Shown here one piece after another: positions 46,440-57,889 of a DNA stretch of 64,000 nucleotides (position 1 is its first letter; every line of letters starts with the position of its first letter). The stretch is from the NCBI GenBank assembly GCA_028583605.1, contig CM053326.1:49288159-49352158 (forward strand), written 5' to 3'. Both the position numbers and the translations under genes were made by a program. The stretch comes from Dastarcus helophoroides (lineage: Eukaryota; Arthropoda; Insecta; Coleoptera; Bothrideridae). The notes under the pieces are model-generated. The model was not told the origin of the DNA. It was given only the letters and a program-made list of their open reading frames with translations, and did no database searches.

Positions 46440-47370
46440 CCTCAACGAGTAAGATGTCCCTAAAAGATGGTGACATCGAAATTTTACTAAAATAGCACCT
46501 ATCACCCAAAAATCTCCTAGTTATCAAGTTTCATTAAAGTTTGAGTTTGAATTTTTCCTGAAGGAGAAAAACGTCCCTAAAAATAGTGATCCTCTCTCTG
46601 GAAATCGACAGAACTGTTTTAGAGAGAAGAAATTGTTTCTCAAGGAGGAAGATGCTCCTAATAAGTAAAGATCCGAATTTTTACTAAAATTGCTTCGATA
46701 CCTAGATCATTTTTCTGACCTAAAGATGTCCAAGTTACCTACTTCATCGACATTGATAGAGTCGTTTCGGACATAAAAATTATTCCTGACGGAGAAAGAT
46801 GCCCCTAAAAAATGGTGATCCCGAATTTATATAGATTGTTTTCTTGAACCAAAAAACCCTCACTTACAAGAGTTTCATGGAAATCGATAGAAACTTTTCC
46901 TGGTCCAGATCATTTTGTTGACACAAAAATCCTCCATTTACTCAATTTTGTCGGAATCGATAAAACCCTTTCGGAAATAAAAATTGTTTCTGGAGGCTAA
47001 TGATGTCCCTGACAAAATGCGATCCCAAATTTATATACTTATCGTTTTCTTAATCCAAAAAACTCTTATTTGCCGAATTGCATCGAAATCGATTCAGCCG
47101 TTTCTGAGATAAAAATTTCTTCCTCAAGGAGCAATGTATCTCTAAAAATGGTGATATCAAATTTGTTTTTAATCAAAAAAAACCTTAATTACCAAGTTTC
47201 ATCGAAATCGATAGAGCTGTTTGGGAGATAAAAAATTTGTTCCTGAAGAATTAAAATCTTCTCAAGAACTGTTGATTCCAAATTTTTACCAAGACACCTA
47301 TCTGGATAATATTTTCGGCTCAAAAAATCCCTAGTTAAAGATTTTATCAAAACCGTTAGTCGTTTTACCG
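46440..47370. repeat. Irregular tandem repeat, units about 120-150 bp
   Basis: Recurring blocks GATG(T/C)CCCTAAAA, ATGGTGATCCCGAATTT, and TTCATCGAAATCGATAGAG with GGAGATAAAAATT recur in the same order six or more times. Similar ends (cgaaatcgatagag, gagataaaaat) are frequent on insect interspersed repeats. Confidence 0.7.
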
Positions 47371-48614
47371 AAAAATGTATATAGTATATATGTGCAAATA
47401 AATTTAACTCATTTAATAGTAGATATATTGAGCACCTGTAGTTTTCATACATCTTTGAATCAGCAGTGAATGGAATGGAATGGAATGTGAAATTTTCGAG
47501 CATAAACTGACAATTTTTTTAATAAATGTTGTTTTTGCTTCGTTCTTTCTATTTTGGCTAGAAATAAAGACTAGTTCTCTCGCGAATTCAAATTTGTAAT
47601 AAAAAATTGCGAATTTTGAGAAAACAGTCAAAATTTAAAAGGAGAACTGGAACAGTTTAAATTCCAAATTTCTAGGAGAAAAAAAAAGGAATTTTTTCTA
47701 AGAAATTAGAAACTCTAAAAATTTATTTTTTCACACATTCTTTTCATTTTTCTAAACAGATACCTACTTGGAGAATTGAATAAATAAGTGACCCAAAGAT
47801 CCTCCCTCTTGGCTTTTAGTTTACCCTCCTTTCCTCTTAAATAACTAAAAAATAATAAATAAAAACTGCACAGCCTTTTATTTCTGAAACGAAGCTGTAC
47901 TTCCCTTGTTTCCATGGCCCAACTTCCTTGAAGATTTTATACATATTTTTTTGTTTCGGTATTTATTAATTCTTATTTTTGTTTTTTTTTTTGAATAAGT
48001 AAATATGTTTACTCTAAATTCTGTATATATATTTTTGCAAAATGTAGGTAACCATATAGTGCTCATTGAATCAAAATAGTTATACAATAAATTCAACAAA
48101 GATAACCTCAAGTGGAACACCTGTGCTGTGTGGAGAGCCAGATGTTAAAACGTTTTGACACCTGAACGCAATTTCATGGAATTTTGAAGATATTCTAACA
48201 AGGAAATTTTTATTCGATTCAATTTAAAAGTACATAATTATCAATAACAACTTTGTTTTGATGTGTCTATTTTACTATTATAGTTATAGGTCACAAAACA
48301 TATAGTAGATCCTGTGGCTAATCTAGAATTTTGAAAAGGGGGAACTCAAAACTTTCGTTTTGTGGTTCTAATAAAGATGACCAGATGTACTATTTTCAAG
48401 AGAAGAGTTTTCTTACTTTTCTGTACTCTTCGTGCTTTATTTCTCCAAAAATGACAAAATGCTTTCCTTTTTTTTCAAAAATTCTAAAGTGGACTCCAAT
48501 TTTTCATATTTATTGCATATAAATTACCGGGTTTTCGAAACACTGAGTTTTTTTACAAAAAATCCGACTATATTTTTGTTTAAATTTTAACTTAAAACCC
48601 GAAATCTATTTTAT
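47371..48614. other. AT-rich spacer, no gene seen
   Basis: Minus-strand frames at 47189-47631 and 47715-48120 show no domain. A GGAATGGAATGGAATG run of about 20 bases is at 47470-47487. Confidence 0.5.
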
Positions 48615-48961
48615 TGTTGCGGACTACCGGTACGAATGATTATTAACACTTGTTGAATTGTACACACTTTATTTACAAACTAAACTCGGAACACTACAAC
48701 TGAATAATTAACTCACTTATTGACTTCTAACTACTAACTCACTAATTAACTACACTGACTGACTAACTTGAGAAAAAAGTGACCGCCTTATATAGGTCCC
48801 GGTCCAGGTTCTAGAAGAATTTGGCACATAAGGCTTAATGTTTGCCGAAATTTCTGAAACGCTTATCTGCCGTTTGCTTCATTATCGCGGCCGCTTTCTC
48901 TTATTAGATTTTTCTAGAAAATTTCCTTACATTCTAAATTCTATAATTACATTTCCATGCA
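48615..48961 (-). mobile_element. Solo LTR, full-length 347 bp
   Basis: A 4-bp target duplication TTAT lies at 48611-48614 and 48962-48965. The ends are TG...CA. The minus strand carries TATATAAG (near 48795) and an AATAAA region (near 48670). Same family as 11014, 41735 and 58355. Confidence 0.85.
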
Positions 48962-48999
48962 TTATTTTTGAATCGGAAATTTCGCTTGAAGCTAAAATG

Positions 49000-49341
49000 T
49001 TCAAAAAACGTCGATATTTCTAGATTACAACCGCTCATTTAAGAAAAAACATCAATGGTTCAAAGCTAAATTCAAAAATTTCTACATTAATCTAAAATAT
49101 TAAAAATTTTCGAGTTAAAAAAGTTCAAAATTTCTCCATATTTGGGGAAAAATCTTCAAGTTTCGAGAAAAATCTTGAATTTATATCAATAAAATTTGGT
49201 TTAATATAAAATTTCGAGAAAAATTCTGTACTAGCTGAAAAAATTAAGTGATAAAAAAAATTCCAAATCCAAATTTTTAAGTGATTTTCAACTGGCTGTA
49301 AACTTGATGAAAAATGGTCATTCGGAAAATATAAAAAAATA
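49000..49341. repeat. Decayed CGAAATTTCGA-type sequence
   Basis: tttcgagaaaaatctt-type blocks; no gene. Confidence 0.45.
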
Positions 49342-49731
49342 AATTGCACCTCAAGTGTCTAGTATTCGGATTTGTCCTTCGAAATTTTTTAGCATCAGCG
49401 GTATTTAAGTAATCTTAAGGAAAACACTGACAAAAAATTTTCGAAATTATTTTCGTTATTTTTGGTCTATGGACTTGGAATTTTTTTTTGGTCTAATCAC
49501 CATACGAATCGAATATCTTGTTCATTCAGCTTCAGAAATTGCAGCTCAAGTGTCTAGTATTCGGATTTGTCCTTCGAAATTTTTTAGCATCGCCATTTTT
49601 AAGTAATCTTGAGGAAAACTTCGACAAAAAATTTTCGAAACTATTTTCGTTATTTTTGGTCTACGGACTTGGACATTTTTTTAATCTAACCACCATATGA
49701 ATCGAATATCCTGTTCATTCAGCTTCAATTT
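49342..49731. repeat. Tandem duplication of a 195-bp unit
   Basis: CTCAAGTGTCTAGTATTCGG recurs 195 bases apart (from 49350 and 49545), followed by shared blocks CCTTCGAAATTTTTTAGCAT, AATTTTCGAAA and TCTTGTTCATTCAGCTTC. Identity is about 90% by eye. Confidence 0.85.
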
Positions 49732-50554
49732 CTTTGTTGAAAAATAGTGATACGACCACTTCTCGCTGAGATATCGGTTTTTGATGATCATTTTGTCTTT
49801 AATTATCGTTATTTCAGCAACCAATGATCGCACCGAAAGTTGAAGGTGGGTTTCGAAAACTCGAATGAATCCTCTATAAGAATTAGCCGATGGTTTTTCG
49901 AATCGTTCTTTTTTTTATTTTTTACATGAATTTGAAAAAGTCACAAAAAAGGACTTTTGGTGGTTTCTTGAAAAATTAAACGCCGAACCGAAAATATCTA
50001 GGATACCACTTAAGTATGCCTTTTACAGTTCAATATCCCATAAAAACCCTACGAACAGACAATTCAATCCTGCCAGCCGTTTTTTGTGTTTTACTCGATT
50101 GAGTTTTTGATAAAATTAAAGAATCACGTTTGTTGGTCTAAAAAGCTTATAATTTTTAATAAATTGAAAAATGAATTCTCAGCTTTTTTCACATTTTTAT
50201 CGCAGCTTAGATTTTTGAAAAAAAATCAAAATTAAGAAAAATGTAAAATTTTGAAAAAAAAAATCAATTTTCAGCTGAGTGAACTGGAAACTGGTTTTGC
50301 ATAATTGCAACAGCCATTATTAGATAAATTATGATCAGTACTTTCTACTTATATCTTTAAGCATGTGATTCATATAACTATTATCTTTTGATCGACGCAA
50401 AATATTTGGAGTTTTGAAATTAAAATTAAATGATGTTTAAATTAGATAATTAGTCCTGCGTTTCTGGATATCTATTTATTCCGTGTTCTAAGGACCGCGG
50501 TTAGTCGATACGCTGCAGTCAACACGAACGTAGTGGTGAAATTATCCGAGAACG
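49732..50554. other. Upstream region of the NPC2-like gene
   Basis: AT-rich to about 50460; the last 100 bases before the ATG are more GC-balanced and probably hold the promoter and 5' UTR. No clear TATA box or initiator was assigned. Confidence 0.4.
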
Positions 50555-50630
50555 ATGGCTCTAAAATCTACGTTTTTCTTGACATTGTTTATTTCCAGTT
50601 TAACGTTCATACATGGGTATTCGGACTGCG
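50555..50630 (+). CDS. NPC2-like exon 1 (signal peptide)
   Basis: The ATG at 50555 has a purine-rich upstream context. The exon encodes the signal peptide and the first mature residues through Cys25, and ends in phase 1 at a GTAAGA donor at 50631. The signal peptide on its own small exon is usual for this family. Confidence 0.9.
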
Positions 50631-53600
50631 GTAAGAAAAATTGTTTTTTACAAGAAAGATTTTAACTTTACATTGAAAATTGATTTTCTAATTTGGTTAA
50701 ACACCAATTTATATGAAAAATATTGGAGTATTTACGTAAATTAGATTTAGGTGAAAAATTAAAATTATTAACCTCTACCTTATGACTAAATTCCATTGTG
50801 TCTAACTAGTGAAAATTATATTGCTGCATTTATGGACATTATTTACTTGTATGATGTTTATTCGACGTATAATTAGGGCAACTAGTATAATGAATTTAAA
50901 ATTTATTTATCATATTTTAGTTATATGCGCAAATTCGCTGTTATGCAGAACAATTACTATGTTTAAATTTATTCCTATTGTAATCATATTTTTGCCAAAT
51001 TCGGGATCAAACATTTAACAATTTTGTAAAGGAGAGGTCTCAGATGTGTCACCAAATTATTACACCCTAAAAAATTTACAAGTGTAATAATTATAACAAC
51101 CGTTTTTTTAGTCATCAACATTTTTCAAGTATATGTGGTCGCGATATCTGGCGTTCTCATGACGATATATTTTTTCTTTTTTAAGTTTAATCCACTCGCA
51201 AAGGGTAACTCCATTATGCTTTCAAAGCGCTTCGAGTAGGATGCAGAAACAAGGATAAATGGCGATGAATCGCCTTCTTAAACAAGGATAGGTTGTAATT
51301 TTTGGGGAAAATTCCTTTCGGTAACAAGTTCCATAACTTGGAAGTTCTATAGAAAAAAGAGCCTCCGTAGACAGAAGTCTTCACTGTCAGGCTGAACCGC
51401 ACAGAAATGTGCTGTCTCCGACTGTCTAGTACGCCTCAAGAATCTTGTCCTTGGTTATAAGCACTTTTTTCTTGTCAAAATTTTATTTTAGATGCTTATG
51501 AAAAGGTTTTTTTTGGTCATTTTTTGTTGGGTTCTTATGAGAGCCATCCCAAAAAATTCTTAGGTGGTTAAGAACTTTTTTTTAGTCGGATGCATCGCCC
51601 TTTTTTTACTCAATACCAAATTGTGTCATTTATAAAGCTTTGAAAATATTGGCTAAGAATATCAGGAAATTTTTTTTATGATAATTGATTTGTAATGAAT
51701 CTTATAGTTAGAGACTTATGGTGCAATATTTTTACTTCGCAATTATCCATTTTATTTATAAACTAAAGGAATTATCCAGTACAAACTGGAATTAATTTGC
51801 TAAGTCCGAGAATTTGTACCTTTTTTGTATAGCCTAGTGAAATCTACAATTAAATAAAACTGTGATAAAGTAGTAATTTTAATGTTGATGCCCATATTAA
51901 TGATTAAAACGTAACTACGATAACAGGTTTACGATGTGCATTATAAGTTTTTTTTAAAGCTTAATCAAAAAATAATTTTTAACTTTCATTAGGGTGAAGG
52001 ATCTTAAAATTTCGCGAATTATGCAGGGCTATCGCAATTTCATCTTCATTTTAATTATCTAGGCTCTAGGATAGATAGTACTGGTAGTGACCCGCGGGTC
52101 AGGTACTGGGCCACTATGTCTCTTTAAAAGTCGCGCGTTTTGAGTTTCAAACACCTATTTCTTGTATCATAAAAAAGAGAGTGCACAGTTGAAAATGCTA
52201 GATTAAAGTATTTATTATTAAAAAAAAAATCTGTCAAGGTGTTATCTCGTGCGATATTAATTTTTTAACGTCCAACTTTATTTAATTATTTATTTCTTTT
52301 TGGGTTTTCGTTTGCAAAGGTTGTTGTAGAACAAAAAGGAAATGAAACTTTTTTAGTATATTTTTATAGTAAACTCACACAATTTAGATCAGTTTTTGCT
52401 TTACAGGGGAGCACGAACTACCCCTAAACTTCTTTTTAAAAATTAAATATATAAAATTAAAAATAAGTATTTTATTACAATAGATCTGCTTCTCAGATGT
52501 GGAACCAATTATCTTTTTTTTTTCGAACATATTAATTGTCTGCCCCATAATTCACATAAAGTCATTTGTAATATATTCTTATTAAATTTCGCCTTGGATT
52601 TTGTGTTTTTAAATGCACAAGTAACTTTAAATAGGTAAGGTAAATATCTGGTCAATTAGGTCAGTTTAATTTAGAGGTCTTATAATGTACGTAGTTGCCC
52701 AAATAGTAATAGCAATAGATTATAAAATAATATGCATTATATTCAATTACTAAATAATATTTTAATTTCTTCCTTGTGGCTTAAATTCTGCATTTGAAGA
52801 TTCAACTACATAATTCAATTATCGTTAAATTCCAGTCAGTAATCTTATTAGAGAGCTAAAAGTACACATGTACTTAGAAATGTTAATGACAGACAGCAAT
52901 TCCTTGAATATATGACTATGTTCTAATGTTTTATCTCTTTCAGGGTCAACTACAGGGCAAGTTATCACAGTTAATGTTGCGAATTGTGATAATAGTCAGC
53001 GATGTGTTTTAAAAAGAAATACAAATGCTTCTTTAGAAATCGAATTTACGTCAAGTAAGTATACCTATCTATGATTAAATAAATTACGTCTTGTTCAAAA
53101 TATTGTCGTCTTCATTGAATATTATTACTGATAAATTTTGGAAAAATTTTAAATGCACAACATATTTAACAATCATGGGCCGTTCGAAGATTGCCATTGC
53201 AATCTTTGTAGGGATATCAAAGACACTCGTTGAAATTGAATTAACTAGCGGACTACCATATGGATTGCATTGCAGACGCCTACAAATAGTATGATATTTT
53301 GTTGTAAAGATCTATTGAAATACCGAACTTGTCGCCTGAAACCAAGAAAGATTAAAAAGCACAACAAAGGTTTCTCTAACGCGTTTCGACAGCCAAGCTG
53401 TCATCTTCGGAGAGATAGTATCTTTCTGAAGATGGTAGCTTGGCTATCGAAATGCGTTAGAGCAACCTTTGTTGTGTTTTTTAATCTTTCTTGGTTTCAG
53501 GGGACAAGTTCTGTATTTCAATTTTTGAAGATAACCAAGGACCAGTCCGTTCCACCAAACTTATGTAAACATCTAGATAATTAATCACTTTGAAGAGATT

Positions 53601-56600
53601 GAAGTCATTAGCAACATACATATTATGTGCATTGAATGTTTGTACTGGAAATGTCATAAAATGTTTTTGTGCACTTCTACAATAAACAAATCATCAAAAC
53701 ATTGATTTAATCTACTAAATAAATTAATTAAATTTCATGGTATATAATTCATTGTATTACATCCTGGATAAGGTACTATTAAATAGCGATGAATCTGGGA
53801 ATGTTCAGGGTCATTTACGAATTGTTAAATCAAATTAGAAATTACTATTACTTTTTCATATAAAAGTAAATTAATTCCATTTATAGATTTCCATTAAACA
53901 TTCCTATTGCTGTTTATGTAAAAATAATATAAAGCGAATTTAATTCATTTTTTTTTTTTTGGTGGAACAGACCGGTCCTTGGTTATCTTCAAAAATTGAA
54001 ATACAAATCTTGTCCCCTGAAACCAAGAAAGATTAAAAAACACAACAAATGTTGCTCTAACGCGTTTCGATAACCAAGCTATCATCTATATCTCTCTGAA
54101 TATGATAGTTTAGCTATCGAAACGCGTTAGAGGAGCCTTTGTTGTGTTTTTTAATCTTTCTTGGCTTCAGGGGACAAGATTTGTTCTTCAATTTTTAATT
54201 CATTATTCCCTAATATATTTTTGAAAAATATTTGTCGCAGAGTAACAAAAGCAGGAACGTGATAAAGAATACAAATTTTATATGACTATTAAAAACTGGC
54301 TCATTCAAGTAATTTAGAACAACATGACTGAAAACAACTTTTTATAATGTTTCGCGTCGAATTAAATATGAATCTTGGAAAGATGCCGAGATCTGTGTAT
54401 AGAAACACTAATTAAGTTTGAGAACAGAGACTATATGAGTATGACGATCATAGAGAAAGGCGATTTATAGTCTCTGATGTGGATATACTAATTCTGCGCA
54501 TAGAGCTTATAGGCAGGGAGTCTCAGTCATGATGTCTTTAATTTTAAGAGAAGATAAAGAAAAATGAATATGATACTAATACGTGAATAACAATTTTCTG
54601 TCAAGATATCTTTACGATAAAAAAATTTGCAAATACTCTTTTTCGGACTGTCATAAACTCCAAGCAACTTCGACATCCTTAAATAAAAAAAAGAAGATGA
54701 CGTCTACACAATCGGGAATCGGGAAGAACAAATAAACAGAACATTACTAATTTACGTATTTTTCTGCTCCTTGGTTATCTTCAAAAACTAATGTACAAAA
54801 CTTGTTCCCTAAAACCAAGGAAATTTAAAAAATACAAAGAGTAACTGTTGTTTTTTTTTTCATTTTTCTTGGTTTCAAGGGGCAATATTTGTATACCAAT
54901 TTTTTAGTTTACGTTTGAAAAATAAAAACGTGCAAGTCATGAGACCACGAGGGTCCCCAAAAATATGGATGATTTGCTATCAATGATAATTTTTTTTTTG
55001 GTTGTTTTTGACAGATTTTTGAGTTACCAAAATGGTGATTTAAAAAAACTTTTTTTCCAAACTACATCATCACTCAAGATTTCAGAAGAGTTTCGCCTCT
55101 GATATGGTGGACATACTGAGTTACCGGGCTTTTCTGTCTAAACTAAACTGTTTTATCCTTTGTACCAATTTTCAATTCAGAAGAGTTTCGTCTCCGGTAT
55201 GGTGCACATACTGAGTTACCGTGCTCTGATGTTCTGAAATTGGCCCCCTTTTTCATTTTTCATGTTTGTATATTTCCTTGTATTTTATTTCTCTGTTTCT
55301 AAAGAAGCCCCCTACAACGTCGTTTTTTTTTGACACGCTCCAATCCCGAAAGAAGTATATCCTGTACTGACTCTGGCAGTGAAAGCCTTCGTTATCAAAA
55401 GAGTATTCTATTTTCTGAATAAAATTGTTATGCATGATACAAATTTTTTTTATACAAATATTTAGACAATTCAAAAAAGTTGTCACTAAAAAAATGATGA
55501 TGATGACATGAAAGTCAATGATGTGATAATCAATTTTTGCATGTCAGCAGATTTTTTTAAATTGTCACATAGCGCCAGTATGAATTTTATTTCAAACTTT
55601 ATCGTTACCAAGGATTCGAAGTAAATTAGCCATTTTCTGAGTAAAATTACCTACTTTTTGATTTCACCGTTCAAGTAATGCAAAAATCTATCCAAAACTT
55701 ACGAAAAAATAAGGGTTGAGAATTCACATGTGTTTAGAAATGGCTTAAATATTAATTTTTTAGCCCAATATTTTTAACTATGTAGTAATTCAGGATTTTT
55801 GATTTTTAGATACCGATAGCGATTCTATTAAGGCAGTAGTTCATGGCGTAATTTTGGATGTTCCTATGCCTTTCGATCTACCCAATCCAGATGGATGTAA
55901 AGATTCAGGAATCGCATGTCCCATTAAATCAGGAGAAAAATACAAATACACTGCTGTACTACCAGTGAGCGGAAGCTATCCGAGAGTGAGTTTTTTAACT
56001 AATATTGCAGCAATATATTTATAATATTCTCTGTAATTTATTTGCGAAGTATTCATATTTGTATGCAGTTTTATTGGCTTTTTCTTCGCCGGTCACTCCT
56101 TTCACAATCCTAAATTTCAGTACTTTCTATTAAGGAATGGCAATCTGTTATAGATTGCCGCAAACAGCGACTGCGTTGGATCTTGGTTTGTCACCAATAA
56201 AACTGCCTGAAACGTTTAAATTTTAAATAATCTTGTTGTTATTTATTTTTTATGTCGTTTAAATTTTAATATAGTTTTAAGTGTTTTTCAGTGTTGAGTT
56301 CCAAACAGCGATTGACAAACCAAGATCCAACGCAATCGCTGTTTGCGGCAATCTATAACAGATTACCATTCTTTAATAGAAGGTACTGAAATTTAGGATT
56401 ATGAAGGGAGTGACCGACGAAGAAAAAGCCAATAAAATTGAATACAAATATATTTTTAATTGTGATCTTTTAATAATTTGCCGACTACTATTTTTATAAT
56501 TAACATTTTTTTTTTTGACTATTTTTATATTGCAGTCAATTTTTGGACAAACAATAATAATATTTGTTTTAGGTAACTGTTGATGTTAAATGGGAACTGA

Positions 56601-56656
56601 AAGACAAAGACGGCAAGGATATTGTTTGTGTTTTAATCCCCTCTAAAATTAAATAA
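50555..56656 (+). CDS. NPC2-like secreted ML-domain protein (four exons)
   Basis: Exons 50555-50630, 52944-53054, 55810-55985 and 56573-56656 join in frame into 148 residues, the usual NPC2 length. NPC2 proteins are secreted or lysosomal and carry sterols or other lipids in an immunoglobulin-like beta sandwich; insects have many paralogues, some acting in lipid uptake, immune recognition or chemosensation. Seen: a hydrophobic signal peptide at residues 1-21 with likely cleavage after HG; six cysteines (25, 40, 46, 92, 99, 140), which fits the three conserved disulfides; VHGVI and VPMPF blocks; the CP motif at 99-100; SYP at 118-120; the WELKD block near 128; and the final IVCVLIP strand. An N-glycosylation sequon is at Asn53. 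AATAAA occurs at 56667. I cannot tell which insect paralogue it is. Confidence 0.95.
50631..52943 (+). other. NPC2-like intron 1
   Basis: This 2.3-kb AT-rich intron contains one LINE tail fragment on the minus strand (about 51169-51456). I see no other exon or recognisable element in the rest. The open frame at 50809-51018 is AT-rich and has no family resemblance. Confidence 0.8.
51169..51456 (-). pseudogene. LINE 3'-end fragment, copy E, in NPC2-like intron 1
   Basis: The minus strand encodes KLWNLLPKGIF, YNLSLFKKAIHRHL and TRSALKA with the LINE 3' UTR. It is truncated at the 5' side close to the junction used in the tandem array at 16440-17320. One frameshift lies near 51390. Confidence 0.88.
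52944..53054 (+). CDS. NPC2-like exon 2
   Basis: The acceptor TCTCTTTCAG ends at 52943; the donor GTAAGTAT starts at 53055. It encodes residues 26-62, with Cys40 and Cys46 and the start of the ML beta sandwich. Intron 1 before it is 2313 bases. Confidence 0.92.
53313..53559 (+). mobile_element. H1-family element in NPC2-like intron 2 (sense)
   Basis: Runs from ATTGAAATACCG to CCGTTCCACCAAAC. The flanks are TGTAAAGATCT (left) and TGTAAACATCT (right), an 11-base duplication with one change. Both inverted motifs are present. The sense strand carries a good cryptic 3' splice signal ending TTGGTTTCAG at about 53500. Confidence 0.88.
53960..54200 (-). mobile_element. H1-family element in NPC2-like intron 2 (antisense)
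   Basis: The 3' tail GGTGGAACAGACCGG is on the left; an 11-base flank TTTAATTCATT is repeated on both sides (about 53939 and 54195). Both arms are present, but the CTGAAGA core is mutated in each. Confidence 0.85.
54764..54907 (-). mobile_element. Shortened H1-family element in NPC2-like intron 2
   Basis: Only the outer parts remain (CCTTGGTTATCTTCAAAAA, CTTGTTCCCTAAAACCAAGG and its mirror TTTCTTGGTTTCAAGGGGCA). The central hammerhead-like motifs are deleted. Confidence 0.75.
55015..55240. repeat. Short tandem duplication, unit about 100 bp
   Basis: TTCAGAAGAGTTTCG then ATGGTG then ACATACTGAGTTACCG occurs at about 55081-55128 and 55180-55222, with a weaker third unit before. Function unknown. 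Confidence 0.6.
55324..55398. repeat. Single-arm copy of the 30306 hairpin repeat
   Basis: TTTGACACGCTCCAATCCCG, AAGAAGTATATCCTGTACT and GAAGCCTTCGTTATCAAAA match the right arm and following bases at 30401-30470. No opposite arm is present. Confidence 0.75.
55810..55985 (+). CDS. NPC2-like exon 3
   Basis: The acceptor GATTTTTAG ends at 55809; the donor GTGAGT starts at 55986. It encodes residues 63-121, with the VHG and PMPF blocks, Cys92, Cys99 and the SYP turn, i.e. most of the lipid-pocket wall. Intron 2 before it is 2755 bases and contains three H1 elements. Confidence 0.95.
56054..56451. repeat. IR2-family foldback element in NPC2-like intron 3
   Basis: Arms 56054-56192 and 56313-56451 are each 139 bases and about 90% complementary, with a 120-base loop. 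A half copy is at 33957-34060. No ORF. Confidence 0.88.
56573..56656 (+). CDS. NPC2-like exon 4
   Basis: The acceptor TTTGTTTTAG ends at 56572 and the stop TAA is at 56654-56656. It encodes the last 27 residues, with the Trp128 strand and Cys140. Intron 3 before it (55986-56572) contains a 139-base inverted repeat. Confidence 0.95.
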   Translation, partial: VTVDVKWELKDKDGKDIVCVLIPSKIK

Positions 56657-56666
56657 ATTGCTATCA

Positions 56667-56672
56667 AATAAA
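56667..56672 (+). terminator. Polyadenylation signal of the NPC2-like gene
   Basis: An AATAAA hexamer lies 11 bases after the stop codon, with a second AATAAA-type signal about 30 bases further on (near 56699). Either could serve. Confidence 0.6.
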
Positions 56673-56933
56673 ACTTTGTATATAATTAAGTTACTAAAAT
56701 AAAACTTTTAATATTTTATTAAATTTTATTTTATTGATATTATCCAAAAATATAATACCATAATCAATTTTTTAAACATAACTATCTCTTTGAAAACATA
56801 ATACTGTATGCCTATTTGCACAATTATGACAACATCGCGAAAATTCGTGTATAAGATGACAAATCTTGAGACGCGATAACGTTCAAAAATTTAAGGATCC
56901 GATTAAACTAGAAATTAAAGAATTAAAAAAAAA

Positions 56934-57162
56934 ATGAAATACAAATCTTGTCCTCTGAAACCAACAAAGATTAAAAAAACACAACAAAGGCTGCTCTATA
57001 ACGCGTTTCGATAGTCAAGCAATCATCTTCAGAGCGATGATAGCTTTGCTATCAAAACGCATTAGAGCAACCTTTGTTGTGTTTTTTAATCGTTCTTGGT
57101 TTCAGAGGACACGATTTGTATTTCAATTTTTGAAGATAACCAAGGACCAATCCGTTCCACAA
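56934..57162 (+). mobile_element. H1-family element downstream of the NPC2-like gene
   Basis: Runs from TGAAATACAAATC to CAATCCGTTCCAC. Both arms are present, with a short central loop. Flanks are A-rich, so the target duplication is ambiguous. Confidence 0.85.
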
Positions 57163-57546
57163 AAAAAAAGAATTTTTTGTTATTAAATACTAGTTTTTTT
57201 TAATTGTGTTTTGGGTTTCTTCACATTTTCAATTAAAACCTTCAATTTTGAAACTTTTTTCTTCAAAGTTTCGTCTTAAAACTCTGTAGACATTTTTCTA
57301 TACATCTTGAATTGATATTTTAAAATTTTGCCTTTAATCTTAAAGTTATATTTTCAAATCAGGAAATCCCTTTTAAAACCCCGGAAATAAAATATTTGAT
57401 CTGGCAACTCTTAAGAGTCTAGGGACATGACATATGTAAGGTATATCCTGTGTGTATGTATAGTTGCATATTGTTTATTGCATGTTAGACAACTGTTTGT
57501 TCACGTACGTATTATAGCTGGCCTATAGAGAAGCTATGTAAACGAT

Positions 57547-57873
57547 TCCAATGCACAGATCAGTAGGTTTGAACATTTATTAGATTCGAAGTTTGAAAAC
57601 CAAAGACTGGTTTCAATCTTGTTAGATCTCGTCAGTTTGGTATATCCAACTCGAATGCTAACAAATGTTCTGACAAATAAGTACTAAAGAATCAACGGAC
57701 TTACTCTTCTTGGTCTGTGTATTAGAATCCTCGTCTCCTGGAGACTATCCTAGAGAACAACCGCTTCGCTAGGTGGCAGTGTTTCAAACAGTTAGTAGTT
57801 CTGCCATTTATGATTCACTAGACACGCCTAGAGGGCTGCATAAATTTGAAGTCTAGGTTGTATTCTACTTGCA
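57547..57873 (+). mobile_element. H3-family retroposed element, second copy
   Basis: The target duplication is TATGTAAACGAT (57535-57546) and TATGTAAAGGAT (57874-57885), 11 of 12 matching. The tail (cgcttcgctaggtggcagtg to ttctacttgc) matches the copy at 26161-26514 in the same orientation. Here it is the left palindrome arm that keeps the hammerhead (minus strand); the right arm is lost. Confidence 0.85.
57599..57641 (-). ncRNA. Hammerhead ribozyme motif, minus strand
   Basis: Read on minus: ACCAAA, CTGACGA, stem II GATCT/AGATT (closing G-U pair), GAAA, stem III ACCAGT (one mismatch to the palindrome), C17, TTTGGT. The core is intact, but stem III and stem II are weakened compared with 26271-26313. 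Confidence 0.7.
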
Positions 57874-57889
57874 TATGTAAAGGATGGTA

